From positions 55,918 through 119,917 of the forward strand of contig CAJAIK010000096.1 in the NCBI GenBank assembly GCA_903939765.1: 64,000 nt of DNA. Direction: 5' to 3'. This document shows positions 1 through 8,408 of this stretch, in pieces. The position numbers were made by a program, and so were the translations under genes. Within the stretch, counting starts at the first letter, position 1. Each line of letters starts with the position of its first letter. The notes beneath the pieces are model-generated. The model was not told where the DNA came from. It saw nothing but the letters and a program-made list of their open reading frames with translations, and searched no databases. This DNA comes from an uncultured Chlorobiaceae bacterium. Its GTDB lineage: Bacteria > Bacteroidota > Chlorobiia > Chlorobiales > Chlorobiaceae.

Positions 1-239
1 ATCTTTCTGTCATTGGTGTGACTCCGCTGACCGATCACACTTTGATGCTTGAGTTTGAAAAACGGGAAAAAAGAGTTTTTGATATAACACCATATCTTGA
101 TACCGGCAAATTTTCTGAATGGCGTGATCCTCTGCTTTTTCGTTCAGTAGCCGTCAAGTATGATTCAATAGAATGGTCGAACTGGCTGGATCTTGATCCT
201 GAATTTTTGTATGAAAAAAGTGTCGCTGTTATTGTGTAA
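1..239 (+). CDS. DUF2442 domain protein, 5' end outside the window
   Basis: The frame is open from the first bases of the window and a GTG at 18 is probably internal, so the gene most likely starts upstream. The visible ~78 residues follow the DUF2442 pattern: a beta strand, a Phe-Asp-x-x-Pro-Tyr-Leu motif (FDITPYLDTGKF), an acidic Arg-Asp-Pro-Leu-Leu-Phe segment, and a Trp followed by Leu-Asp-Pro-Glu-Phe-Leu-Tyr near the end. Such small proteins are often found beside a DUF4160 partner in toxin-antitoxin-like pairs; the partner, if any, would lie upstream. Molecular function is unknown. It ends 36 bp before the NACHT gene on the same strand, so the two could share a transcript. Confidence 0.7.
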   Translation, partial: LSVIGVTPLTDHTLMLEFEKREKRVFDITPYLDTGKFSEWRDPLLFRSVAVKYDSIEWSNWLDLDPEFLYEKSVAVIV

Positions 240-275
240 ATCAAGTGCATTGGTTGCTGACACCATCCCTTCAAT

Positions 276-3200
276 GTGATGCCAAACGATACATCCACTA
301 TGCCGCGTGATTTCAAGGGAGTTATGGTTTCGAGCACCTTCACTGACCTGAAGGAGCACCGTGCTGCATTGATCAACATTATTGATCATTCAGGCTTTAA
401 GGCGGTGGCGATGGAGCATGATTCAGCCAAGTCTGACGTGGACGTGATCGACTCTTCGCTTCAGATGGTTAGGGATAGCACTGCTTATATCCTTCTGATC
501 AGCCACAAATATGGTCAGACACCGGTGTGCACGGACCGGAATCCCGACAAGCTCTCGATTACCGAACTGGAGTTTAACGAAGCTGTACGACAGGGACGCT
601 CCATTCTGCTTTTCATCATGGGTGACGATCACGCGATAAAGAAGAGTGACGTTGAAAAAGATACGGAGAAGGAAACCAAACTTAACACATTCCGTGAGCG
701 GGCAAAGAAGATGGGGCCGGATTCGGACGTTCATCGTGTTTATGCTGAGTTCAACAGCCTTGAGGAGTTCAAGGAAAAGGCTGCCAAAGCGCTTTCCGAT
801 CTGTGCCTTGTTCTCCCGAAAAAATATATCAAACCTCCTGGTGGCAAGGTTACAAGGCCGCCCGTTGACAAAAATCATAAAAAGTACGCAGAGTGTTACC
901 AGAAAATCCTCAAAGAGGAACTGGGTTACATTCGTATGCTTGGGCTTCCGGGTGTTGAGAGCATCAAGGTCAACCTGAACAACGATACTTTTGTGCCTTT
1001 GCGTCTTTCTGACAGCCATGAAAGAGGAGGCCTTTGTGCAAAAGAGAGTGAACTGCAAGGGGGTGAACATATTCTCTACCCCGACGAGATCATGAAGCAG
1101 GCTTTCCACGATCGGAGAGGTCGCCGGATGCTTCTTGTTATCGGTGACCCTGGTGCAGGCAAAACAACGCTGCTCAAGTATTATGCCTTATGTGCGCTTG
1201 AGGATTACACGAAGCTTGGATTTACAGAAGCAGTCAAGGTATTTTATCTGCCATTGCGCGATCTTGTCTGTGACAAGGATGGGCGTTGCACAGAAAAGCT
1301 GCCAGGAACTCTTGCCGGATGGTCAGAAAAGCATCATCAATCAATTGACACGAAGATTTTCACTGACTGGCTGAACAATGAGAACTCACTGGTGTTGCTT
1401 GACGGCCTTGATGAAATCAGCAATATCGAAGAGCGAAAAGAGGTGTGCCGATGGATTGACAACGCCTTCAGCGGCTTCAGCAAGGCATTTTTTGTGGTGA
1501 CTTCACGGGCGACAGGGTACCGCAAGGATGAAGGTATTGAGCTTGCTTCAGAGTACGAACGAGCCGATGTGCAGGACTTTACAGCGGAGCAGCAGGAGCG
1601 TTTTTTGCGCAACTGGTTCACGGCTGCATTCCTGAAAGAGCCTTGTGAGAAGGGCGTTGACGAGGAGAAGTGGCAGGAAAAGCAAAAAAAGGAGGCCGAA
1701 AAACGCACCATTACCATTGTTGCACACCTCAAGGTCGACAAAAACAAGGGGCTGCGTCAACTGGCCGCCATACCCATGATTCTGCAGATCATGGCTATTT
1801 TGTGGAAAGAGAGGGAGTACATGCCGGAAAGCCGTGTTGAACTCTACGATGCAGCGCTCAACTATCTGCTTGAATTCCGCGATAAACGCAGGAATATCAA
1901 ACCCCTGCTCTCGGCAATTGATGCCCGACAGGTACTTGGGCCGATTTCACTCTGGATGCAGGAGAGGCTCAAAAAAGATGAAGCCGCCAGAATCGACATG
2001 CACACTGAAATGCAGGAATGGCTTGAGACGCTGGATACTCCTCCAACAGCAGAAGATTTTTGTGACTATCTGGTCAAGCGCGCAGGTTTGCTCATTGATA
2101 CAGGCGGCAAAGAGTATCTTTTCCGGCATAAATCATTTCGTGAATATCTCGCCGGAGTTCAGCTAAAGGAAGACCGTCCATATGAGCATATTAACCAGCT
2201 TGTTGCAAATTTCGGAGAAGACTGGTGGGAGGAACCACTTCGCTTTTTTATAGCATCAGTTGACGCCAAAGTTTTTGATGCCTTTATGCAAAAACTCTTT
2301 GATGCACCTCAGGGTGAGCAGATGACAGTAAAGCAGCAATTGTTGCTGCAAACAATCATTGAAGAGGCAAAAGGAAAAAAGGTTGATTCGCTGTGCAAAA
2401 AGCTGCTTGAACCGGCGACAACAACAGGTATGCAGTGGGTGATTCTTGACTGCCTCAAAGCTATCAATAAACCGGTAGCGCTTGATGCGTTGCAGCAGTT
2501 CCGGGAGAACAAACTTGCCGGAGAGAACCGGGACGTTATCAATCGGACTGAGGAGGTGATTCTGGCACTTGGAGGTCAATCGCTAACTTCAAAAGCTGAA
2601 AAGAGCATCAGCGGAAAACCGGCATCGTTCCGAAATCCCAATGAACAGAATGCGGAGTACATCCTGATACCGGGCGGAAACTACCGGTATTCAGTTACAG
2701 ACGAAATCGTGGATGTGTCAGATACTTACTTCGCCAAGTATCCGGTAACCAACAAGCTTTACCGCATCTTCATTGCATGGTTGCAGGCAAAAGAGATGCC
2801 GGTTTTGTATTCAGCATTCACCACTGAACTGGATGCTATCGCAAATGATAACAGGTGGGGAAAGGATTTTGGTGACCATCTCAATAATGGTAAAGGTGAT
2901 TTTGCGACACTCTTTCGTTCACGGTATGATGAAGATCGCAAATACGATGGAGAGGATCAGCCGGTGGTTGGGGTCACCTGGTATGCAGCCAGAGCCTATT
3001 GCCTTTGGCTGTCTTTGCTTGAAGATGACAAGAGACTTTACTTTCTTCCTGATGAAATGGAGTGGGAATGGGCTGCGGGTGGCAAGCAAGGAACAACGGG
3101 ACAGGAAGTACGTCGTTATCCGTGGTCGGAAGCGAAGGGTGGGCCCAACTCAACACTTGCGAACTATAATAAAAACATAGGCACAACGACACCGGTTGGG

Positions 3201-3434
3201 AACTATCCCGACGGGGTGACACCGGAAGGGCTGTATGATATGGCTGGCAACGTCTGGGAGTGGATGGGCAACTGGTATGATAAAGAAAATGAGTGGCCAG
3301 TTCAGCGCGGTTCGTCGTATTATAGCAGTAATGCTGATGCCCTGCGCTGCTCCTCCCGGGGCGCCGACGTTCCGTGGGTCAGCCTCAACGACGTGGGTTT
3401 TCGAGTGATTCGTTCCAGTCCTTTTTCTTCCTGA
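276..3434 (+). CDS. DUF4062-NACHT-FGE/C-type-lectin STAND protein with DGR-like variable C-terminus
   Basis: A 1052-residue three-part protein. Residues ~13-115 are a DUF4062 domain (VMVSSTFTDLKEHR, then HKYG), usual at the N-terminus of STAND NTPases. A NACHT-type P-loop NTPase follows: Walker A GDPGAGKTT at ~290-298, Walker B LVLLDGLDE at ~372-380, and a TSRATGYR sensor segment. The middle (~500-780) is helical. Residues ~790-1045 are a formylglycine-generating-enzyme-like (FGE-sulfatase, C-type-lectin fold) domain with YDMAGNVWEW and a terminal GFRV. In known families this order (effector-like N-terminus, NTPase switch, FGE ligand-binding domain) belongs to bacterial conflict or self/non-self proteins; that role here is inferred. 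The last ~40 codons look like a DGR variable region. No Shine-Dalgarno decides between GTG 276, ATG 279 and ATG 300. Likely cytoplasmic: no signal peptide or membrane segment. Confidence 0.85.
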   Translation: MMPNDTSTMPRDFKGVMVSSTFTDLKEHRAALINIIDHSGFKAVAMEHDSAKSDVDVIDSSLQMVRDSTAYILLISHKYGQTPVCTDRNPDKLSITELEFNEAVRQGRSILLFIMGDDHAIKKSDVEKDTEKETKLNTFRERAKKMGPDSDVHRVYAEFNSLEEFKEKAAKALSDLCLVLPKKYIKPPGGKVTRPPVDKNHKKYAECYQKILKEELGYIRMLGLPGVESIKVNLNNDTFVPLRLSDSHERGGLCAKESELQGGEHILYPDEIMKQAFHDRRGRRMLLVIGDPGAGKTTLLKYYALCALEDYTKLGFTEAVKVFYLPLRDLVCDKDGRCTEKLPGTLAGWSEKHHQSIDTKIFTDWLNNENSLVLLDGLDEISNIEERKEVCRWIDNAFSGFSKAFFVVTSRATGYRKDEGIELASEYERADVQDFTAEQQERFLRNWFTAAFLKEPCEKGVDEEKWQEKQKKEAEKRTITIVAHLKVDKNKGLRQLAAIPMILQIMAILWKEREYMPESRVELYDAALNYLLEFRDKRRNIKPLLSAIDARQVLGPISLWMQERLKKDEAARIDMHTEMQEWLETLDTPPTAEDFCDYLVKRAGLLIDTGGKEYLFRHKSFREYLAGVQLKEDRPYEHINQLVANFGEDWWEEPLRFFIASVDAKVFDAFMQKLFDAPQGEQMTVKQQLLLQTIIEEAKGKKVDSLCKKLLEPATTTGMQWVILDCLKAINKPVALDALQQFRENKLAGENRDVINRTEEVILALGGQSLTSKAEKSISGKPASFRNPNEQNAEYILIPGGNYRYSVTDEIVDVSDTYFAKYPVTNKLYRIFIAWLQAKEMPVLYSAFTTELDAIANDNRWGKDFGDHLNNGKGDFATLFRSRYDEDRKYDGEDQPVVGVTWYAARAYCLWLSLLEDDKRLYFLPDEMEWEWAAGGKQGTTGQEVRRYPWSEAKGGPNSTLANYNKNIGTTTPVGNYPDGVTPEGLYDMAGNVWEWMGNWYDKENEWPVQRGSSYYSSNADALRCSSRGADVPWVSLNDVGFRVIRSSPFSS
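3306..3434 (+). other. Candidate DGR variable region (VR) at the 3' end of the NACHT-FGE gene
   Basis: The FGE domain ends with the layout of DGR target proteins: Arg-Gly-x-Ser, then Ala-Asp-x-Leu-Arg-Cys-x-x-Arg, eleven codons, then Val-Gly-Phe-Arg-Val. At positions that are Asn (AAC) in typical template repeats, this gene has TCC, GGC, GCC, GAC, GTC, CTC, AAC and GAC: first and second bases differ while C is kept in third place, as adenine-specific mutagenesis of AAC codons would leave. The comparison with a typical AAC-rich template is from family knowledge; the actual template repeat and reverse transcriptase are not in this window. Confidence 0.55.
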
Positions 3435-3471
3435 AAATCTGGCAATCTGATCTCTGAATCTCTGAAAAAAG

Positions 3472-3519
3472 AGCCCCGGCATAAGACAAGCTTTCATGGG
3501 GGTGCTGGAAATTTTTTTT
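3472..3519 (+). terminator. Imperfect hairpin plus T-run after the NACHT-FGE gene
   Basis: An interrupted stem pairs AGC-CCC (3472-3477) with GGG-t-GCT (3500-3506), with an inner CAT/ATG pairing, and is followed by eight T at 3512-3519. It lies 38 bp after the stop, between convergent genes, so an intrinsic terminator is reasonable. Because it sits just 3' of the candidate DGR variable region it could instead be a homing-associated hairpin. The stem has mismatches, so this is tentative. Confidence 0.4.
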
Positions 3520-3620
3520 GCATTTCGCAGGTGCATCGAAAAAATCTGTCTGGCGACTTGCCGAAAAGAATGCAGAATAAAATAGCCCATTTGCCGAAAA
3601 GCAGGTAACGGAATTGCCGT

Positions 3621-5069
3621 TTACGGTTCTGCTATTTCCGCATGGCAATGCTCCTGCTGCATGACCCATTTTCCGAGTGCGATAAGAGCATCACGGCTTG
3701 GATACCTGATTTGCCGGAGGTCTGTGGCATTAACCTGTGTGTGACCGTTGAAGCTTCGAAAATGCTCATCGACAGCGCTTGTGTTGAGATACACAGCCAG
3801 ACCACGTGCCAATGCTTCCGGCAATCCTTTTTTGTTTTCGTGAAAGAGGTTCAGGTGGTTTTCAAAGCCAAGCATGGCTGCATCTCCGAATGCGTCGGGT
3901 TCAACCACACTTGCCACGATGCGACGTTTTTCTTCCTTGGACGAAAAGCGTCGAACGACACAGTAAAAGGCATTCTGGTAAAGCCATTTTTCAGTATCAG
4001 GGTTTCTCACAATGGCATTCGGTTTTTTCATACCTGCTATAGGCCATCGGCTTTTGATTCCACTGAAATGGCCGGGGTAGAGAAGAGGTACGGTATCGGC
4101 TTCAGGCATGGCGCGCAGATGCTCTTTCAGTCGAAAATCGACAACAGGCCCTGTCGATACCTGTATGCCAAGATCACTCAACTGACAAGAAATTGCCGGG
4201 GAGAATTTTGTGGAATCGTTCTCTCGTGACGTTGGTACGTGGATAAAGCGCTCCCTGTCATCCGGCCATAGGATGCTCTCAAATGGATATTCTGTTGTCG
4301 CAAGATCATTGAACGTGTCGTCAGTTGATGTGGAGACCGTCACTGGCCCAACACGGCCATCACGTTCAAGCCGAATGATAATGTTCTCTTGCAACACGGC
4401 GTCATCCCTGAACGCCTGGCTGCGAGAGTCGAAGAGGTGGATGTGGCGGATGGCGGCATAATCAAGCAGAAAGTCACGAAACGGACGATAGTATGGGCCA
4501 TTGCAGAAACTGCGCGGAATAATTGCTACAATTTGACCTCCCGGGGCGGCCAGGGCTATAGCAAGCGCCACAAAAGCTGAATAGAGATTGACCGTTTCAA
4601 TGTCAACATCGCGAAGAAGGAGGCGCTCTCTTGAGTAACTCCCGATTTTTTTGTACGGTGGATTTACAATGGCATGGGTAAAGTCGTACTCTCTGAATTG
4701 AATTGCATTGACTGCCGCTTCAATAAAATCATTTCCGATTATTTCATAAGAGAAGTGAGGTAAAGCGTTGTACTGTGAAAGGGAGTTTTGAAGTTCTTCA
4801 TGAATGACGTCGTCAATCTCATAGGCTTTTAACCGGATTGACTGGAAGTTCATATTTCCCTTTGAGCATCGTTCAAGAAATGCGCTTGAGAGCGAACCTA
4901 TTCCTGCACCGGCATCCAGCAGGCGGCATTCACCACTTGACTCGGGAAAGAGTCCTGCCATGAACGATGCCGTCGTTGCGGGGGTAAGATATTGCCCTAA
5001 CTGCGATTTCTTTTTTGCATCGGTACGCTTTGATACTTTCAGGCGGTTTTTTTCAGCAACGGTAAACAA
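3621..5069 (-). CDS. Orphan N6-adenine DNA methyltransferase (gamma class, Eco57I/TaqI-like)
   Basis: A 482-residue class I SAM-dependent methyltransferase. Motifs are in the gamma order: SQLGQYLTP at 22-30 (motif X), LLDAGAGIGS at 50-59 (SAM-binding motif I), AYEID at 82-86 (motif II), and catalytic NPPY at 136-139 (motif IV), specific for exocyclic-amino methylation, here expected on adenine. The remaining ~300 residues, including GHFSG and FNGHTQVN segments, would be the target-recognition part. Length and architecture fit type II or Eco57I-like modification enzymes. No endonuclease gene lies next to it: downstream is the convergent NACHT-FGE gene and upstream, after 184 bp, is menD. It may be a solitary epigenetic or protective methylase, or what remains of a restriction-modification system. 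Recognition site not predictable. Confidence 0.85.
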   Translation of the reverse strand: MFTVAEKNRLKVSKRTDAKKKSQLGQYLTPATTASFMAGLFPESSGECRLLDAGAGIGSLSSAFLERCSKGNMNFQSIRLKAYEIDDVIHEELQNSLSQYNALPHFSYEIIGNDFIEAAVNAIQFREYDFTHAIVNPPYKKIGSYSRERLLLRDVDIETVNLYSAFVALAIALAAPGGQIVAIIPRSFCNGPYYRPFRDFLLDYAAIRHIHLFDSRSQAFRDDAVLQENIIIRLERDGRVGPVTVSTSTDDTFNDLATTEYPFESILWPDDRERFIHVPTSRENDSTKFSPAISCQLSDLGIQVSTGPVVDFRLKEHLRAMPEADTVPLLYPGHFSGIKSRWPIAGMKKPNAIVRNPDTEKWLYQNAFYCVVRRFSSKEEKRRIVASVVEPDAFGDAAMLGFENHLNLFHENKKGLPEALARGLAVYLNTSAVDEHFRSFNGHTQVNATDLRQIRYPSRDALIALGKWVMQQEHCHAEIAEP

Positions 5070-5253
5070 TGTGTGTCATGCCTCCCGGCAAATGCTTATT
5101 TATCAAAATCCGGCGTACAAGGTGAGAACAAATATAACAAAGCTCTGCCGCAATCTGATGAACAATGCTTCTGCCACACATTTTGCCTGACGGTGAACAG
5201 TGATTCAATGTCAATCTTGATACAATGGCATAGAGGCACAGGGATTCTTACAT

Positions 5254-7005
5254 CTACTGACCGAGATCCTCTTCCGCCAGCGCCATGATGCGTTCCCGCA
5301 GGGCGCGGTGCTGGTGCACGTTATCCGCCCGGTTAGTGCATACCTCAATGATGATGCTGCGGTTGCTGTTGCACGCGGCGCGGTAGACCTCACTGAATTC
5401 GCGGTTGGTTTGCGGGGCTGCGTAGTCGAGCCCAAAGGTTTCAGCGGCTGAGCGGATGCTGTAGTTCTGGGGGGTGGCGAAGTGGGTTTCAAAGACGTCG
5501 CTGCATTCTGAGACCGGAAGGAAGGAGAATATGGCTCCACCGTTGTTGTTTAAAACGATGATCTGCATGGGCAGGGGGAGTGTGCAGAGCAGCGAGAGGG
5601 CGTTGAGGTCGTGCAGGAAGGCGATGTCGCCAATCATCAGTGTTCCCGGCTTCTGGTGACCTGTGGCAAAACCGGCAGCGGTGGAGATGATGCCGTCAAT
5701 GCCGCTTACGCCACGGTTGATGGCGGTTGGAATGCCGCCTTCATGGCTGCTGCTGGCGTAGTTGTCCATATCCCTGACAGGCATGCTGTTTGAGACAAAA
5801 AGCACTTGTTGCTCTGTGACAAGTTCTGAAACCAGTCGGGCAGCGGAGATGTCGGTGATCGGCTTTTCGGGGAGAAGTTCGGTTTGAATCTCTTCGGATG
5901 CTCTTTTGAAAAAGCGGTCAATGGTGTTGCTGCCCGGTTTTGGCGGGGTGGCGCGGCACCCTTTCAGCATTCCGGCGGTTTGTGCAATGGATGCTTCAAT
6001 GCGGCAGGTGACGTTGTGATCAGGCGAAAAGCGGGCTTGTTGTGGCTTGATGACAATATAGTGTTCCGGTTGCCACTCTTGCAGCGCGGTTGACGGGTGT
6101 TTTGCAATGACGTTGCCGCCAAAGTGCAAAACAAGATCACACTGTAAGGATTTTCGGAATTCAGGTGTCTGGAGCAGGAGCTGCCAGGGTTGGACAGGTG
6201 CAACCATTCGCAGGCCGGATGAAAAATCCGCATAGAGCGGAATGTTCAGCTCGCTCGACAGTTCACTGACCGCCAGAGCATCTGCCCTGCTTGTCATACT
6301 GCCGGCAATGATCATCGGCCGCTCTGCCGCTGCGAGCAGTTGGCGCAGCATGGTGATGGTGTCGCTGTCGGGCTGTTTTTCGGGGACTATCGAGCTGTTG
6401 AATGGCCTGGAATGTTCGAGCCACTCATGGAGGGGAGCGAGCCAGGGATCGTTGAGATCTGGAGCTGATGGTTCAAAAGGCTCCCGGAAGGGCTGGTTCA
6501 GATGGACCGGCCCTGCGGACGAACCAAGGGTTTTTGCTACGGCGTAGGCGAGCGTTGAGAGCAGCGCCTTCAGGGGAGTATCTGTTGATGGTACGGGGAG
6601 CTGCATCTGCCATCGGGTATAGCCGCCGAAGATGTTCTCCTGACGGATGGTCTGGTTTGCGCCGCATTCAAGCAGTTCGAAGGGGCGGTCGGCGGAAAGC
6701 ACAAGCATCGGCTGAAAGTCCATTGATGCCTCAACCACGGCCGGGAAGTAGTTGGCGACAGCAGTGCCGGAGGTGCAGACGAGCACGGCAGGCAGGGCGG
6801 TTGCCCGGCTGTAACCGAGCGCAAAAAAGGCGGCGGAGCGTTCGTCGGCAAACATTTTCCATCGCGCTTTCGGGTTTCTTGCAATGGCGATGGTGAGGGG
6901 GGCCGAGCGTGAGCCGGGCGAAATGCAGAAAAAACCTGCACCCTGACGGATCAGTTCTTCAATGATGATCTGGCTCCACAGCGTGGATATCTGGCGGTTG
7001 TTCAT
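5254..7005 (-). CDS. menD: 2-succinyl-5-enolpyruvyl-6-hydroxy-3-cyclohexene-1-carboxylate synthase
   Basis: The ThDP-dependent enzyme that adds 2-oxoglutarate-derived succinic semialdehyde to isochorismate in menaquinone synthesis. At 583 residues it is the usual MenD length. The N-terminal Pyr domain has ISPGSRSAPL (28-37) and the catalytic Glu55 in ADERSAAFF; CTSGTAVANYFPAVVEAS follows. The C-terminal PP domain carries the MIGDIAFLHDLNAL ... LNNNGGAIFSFLP diphosphate/metal-binding motif. Its start overlaps the menF stop by 4 nt (7002-7005), indicating translational coupling. Menaquinone and its derivative chlorobiumquinone are the quinones of green sulfur bacteria. The usual neighbours menB, menC, menE and menA are not in the window; the accessory segment at 1-5.1 kb sits where they might have continued. 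Confidence 0.95.
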   Translation of the reverse strand: MNNRQISTLWSQIIIEELIRQGAGFFCISPGSRSAPLTIAIARNPKARWKMFADERSAAFFALGYSRATALPAVLVCTSGTAVANYFPAVVEASMDFQPMLVLSADRPFELLECGANQTIRQENIFGGYTRWQMQLPVPSTDTPLKALLSTLAYAVAKTLGSSAGPVHLNQPFREPFEPSAPDLNDPWLAPLHEWLEHSRPFNSSIVPEKQPDSDTITMLRQLLAAAERPMIIAGSMTSRADALAVSELSSELNIPLYADFSSGLRMVAPVQPWQLLLQTPEFRKSLQCDLVLHFGGNVIAKHPSTALQEWQPEHYIVIKPQQARFSPDHNVTCRIEASIAQTAGMLKGCRATPPKPGSNTIDRFFKRASEEIQTELLPEKPITDISAARLVSELVTEQQVLFVSNSMPVRDMDNYASSSHEGGIPTAINRGVSGIDGIISTAAGFATGHQKPGTLMIGDIAFLHDLNALSLLCTLPLPMQIIVLNNNGGAIFSFLPVSECSDVFETHFATPQNYSIRSAAETFGLDYAAPQTNREFSEVYRAACNSNRSIIIEVCTNRADNVHQHRALRERIMALAEEDLGQ

Positions 7006-8408
7006 GCTTCCTGCCGGGTTATGGCCAGCATCTCTCCGATTTTCTGGTCAACCTCTTCCCATTCAGCAAACGGGTTTGACCCTTTGACCAGACCGGCGCC
7101 GGAGTAGAGGGTGGCGAAACGGCCATTGACAAGGGCAGAACGGATGGCGACGGCAAATTCGGCGGCATCACGGCTTACCCAGCCGACAGGTGCCGCATAC
7201 CAGCCTCGGCTGAAGGGTTCCAGTTCCATGATATGCTGCATGGCCGGAGCCTTGGGCACTCCACCAACCGCAGGAGTGGGGTGGAGGAGTTGCAAAACGG
7301 CGCTGTCGTGCTCGAATTCAGCTTTCAGCTCAGCGCTGCAGCGCGTGTAGAGGTGTGCAAGGCGATTGAGCTGAAGCACCTGCACCTCTTTATCCATATC
7401 TATGGTGCTGCATATCTTGAGCAGCTCCAGGGAGATCATCTCCTTGACGAAGTTGTGTTCGCGGATATCTTTTTCTGAATTCAAAAGCACTTCTGAGGCG
7501 TGATGGTCACAGCCGTTGATGGACTCCTTTGAACAGGTTCCAGCCAGTGCTTCAGTGAGCAGCATTCTGCCATCCCGGCGGTAGAGCCGTTCGGGCGTAA
7601 AGCTGAAAAAGGCATGGTTTTCGGCGGGTTCAAAGTAGAACCGGTAGATGCTGTTCTGTGAAGATGGGTAGAGCAACAGAAACAGGAGCGGTGAAAAGCT
7701 GCGGCTGAATTCGAGCGTGGTCTGGCGCGCAAGCATAATCTTTTCCATTTCGCCTGACTCAAAGGTGAGCAGTGCTTTTTGGCACCGTTCCGTCCACTCT
7801 TTCTCATCCGGGTTGTAGGAGATGTTTTGCAGTTCAGGCAGTTTCAGTGCTGAGCAATCTGTGTCGCATACAAGGCCATCGAGCGCCTCGGTGATTGCGC
7901 TGATTTTTGCCGCTATCTCGTCGTCAACTTCCAGCCAGAGGTGGCATGAGAGGGTGTATGCGCCACCCTCAAAAGTTAACTGGATAAGTGGAAGAATAAA
8001 GGAGAATGAGGAAAATTCCTGCCAGATCGGCTCCTGTTTTTCCTCGTTGTTGAAACAGAAACCACCGAAATAGCGCGCATCGGGGTTTTTGGCCGCGATG
8101 CATCGCTCGAATTGCTCGAAGCTGGCCGTATTGCTGCCCGATTCGTTCAACACAATGGTGTCGGCAACTCCGATACCTGCTACGGAAAAGTTCTGCTCCC
8201 GGTTCATCCAGTAGAGTCGTGGATAGACCGGCTGACGGCAAAGCCATTCGGGGAGTTCTGTCGGTTGAAGAGGCTGACGGAATGTTACAAGCTGTGCATA
8301 GCCGTGGTGAAGGGGTTGTGTGCGCCCGTCACGATAGAGCTGTAATGCTGCAGCAAGGCTTGACACTGCCTTTTCTATGGATAAAGGTTTCTCCGAAGGG
8401 TTAATCAC
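7002..8408 (-). CDS. menF: Isochorismate synthase
   Basis: A 468-residue chorismate-utilising enzyme converting chorismate to isochorismate, the first committed step to menaquinone. The C-terminal chorismate-binding domain is recognisable from LLTEALAGTCSK, HNFVKEMI, a loop ending in HPTPAVGGVPK, and YSGAGLVKGSNPFAEWEEV near the end. The direct coupling to menD (4-nt overlap) argues for isochorismate synthase rather than salicylate or anthranilate synthase component I. Its start overlaps the stop of the upstream TPR-lipoprotein gene by 4 nt, so all three genes form one tightly coupled minus-strand operon. Confidence 0.92.
   Translation of the reverse strand: MINPSEKPLSIEKAVSSLAAALQLYRDGRTQPLHHGYAQLVTFRQPLQPTELPEWLCRQPVYPRLYWMNREQNFSVAGIGVADTIVLNESGSNTASFEQFERCIAAKNPDARYFGGFCFNNEEKQEPIWQEFSSFSFILPLIQLTFEGGAYTLSCHLWLEVDDEIAAKISAITEALDGLVCDTDCSALKLPELQNISYNPDEKEWTERCQKALLTFESGEMEKIMLARQTTLEFSRSFSPLLFLLLYPSSQNSIYRFYFEPAENHAFFSFTPERLYRRDGRMLLTEALAGTCSKESINGCDHHASEVLLNSEKDIREHNFVKEMISLELLKICSTIDMDKEVQVLQLNRLAHLYTRCSAELKAEFEHDSAVLQLLHPTPAVGGVPKAPAMQHIMELEPFSRGWYAAPVGWVSRDAAEFAVAIRSALVNGRFATLYSGAGLVKGSNPFAEWEEVDQKIGEMLAITRQEA

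Noticed and set aside
3642..4229. 195-codon open frame on the plus strand
   Set aside because: Lies fully antisense inside the methyltransferase gene, which has all catalytic motifs; no domain of its own.
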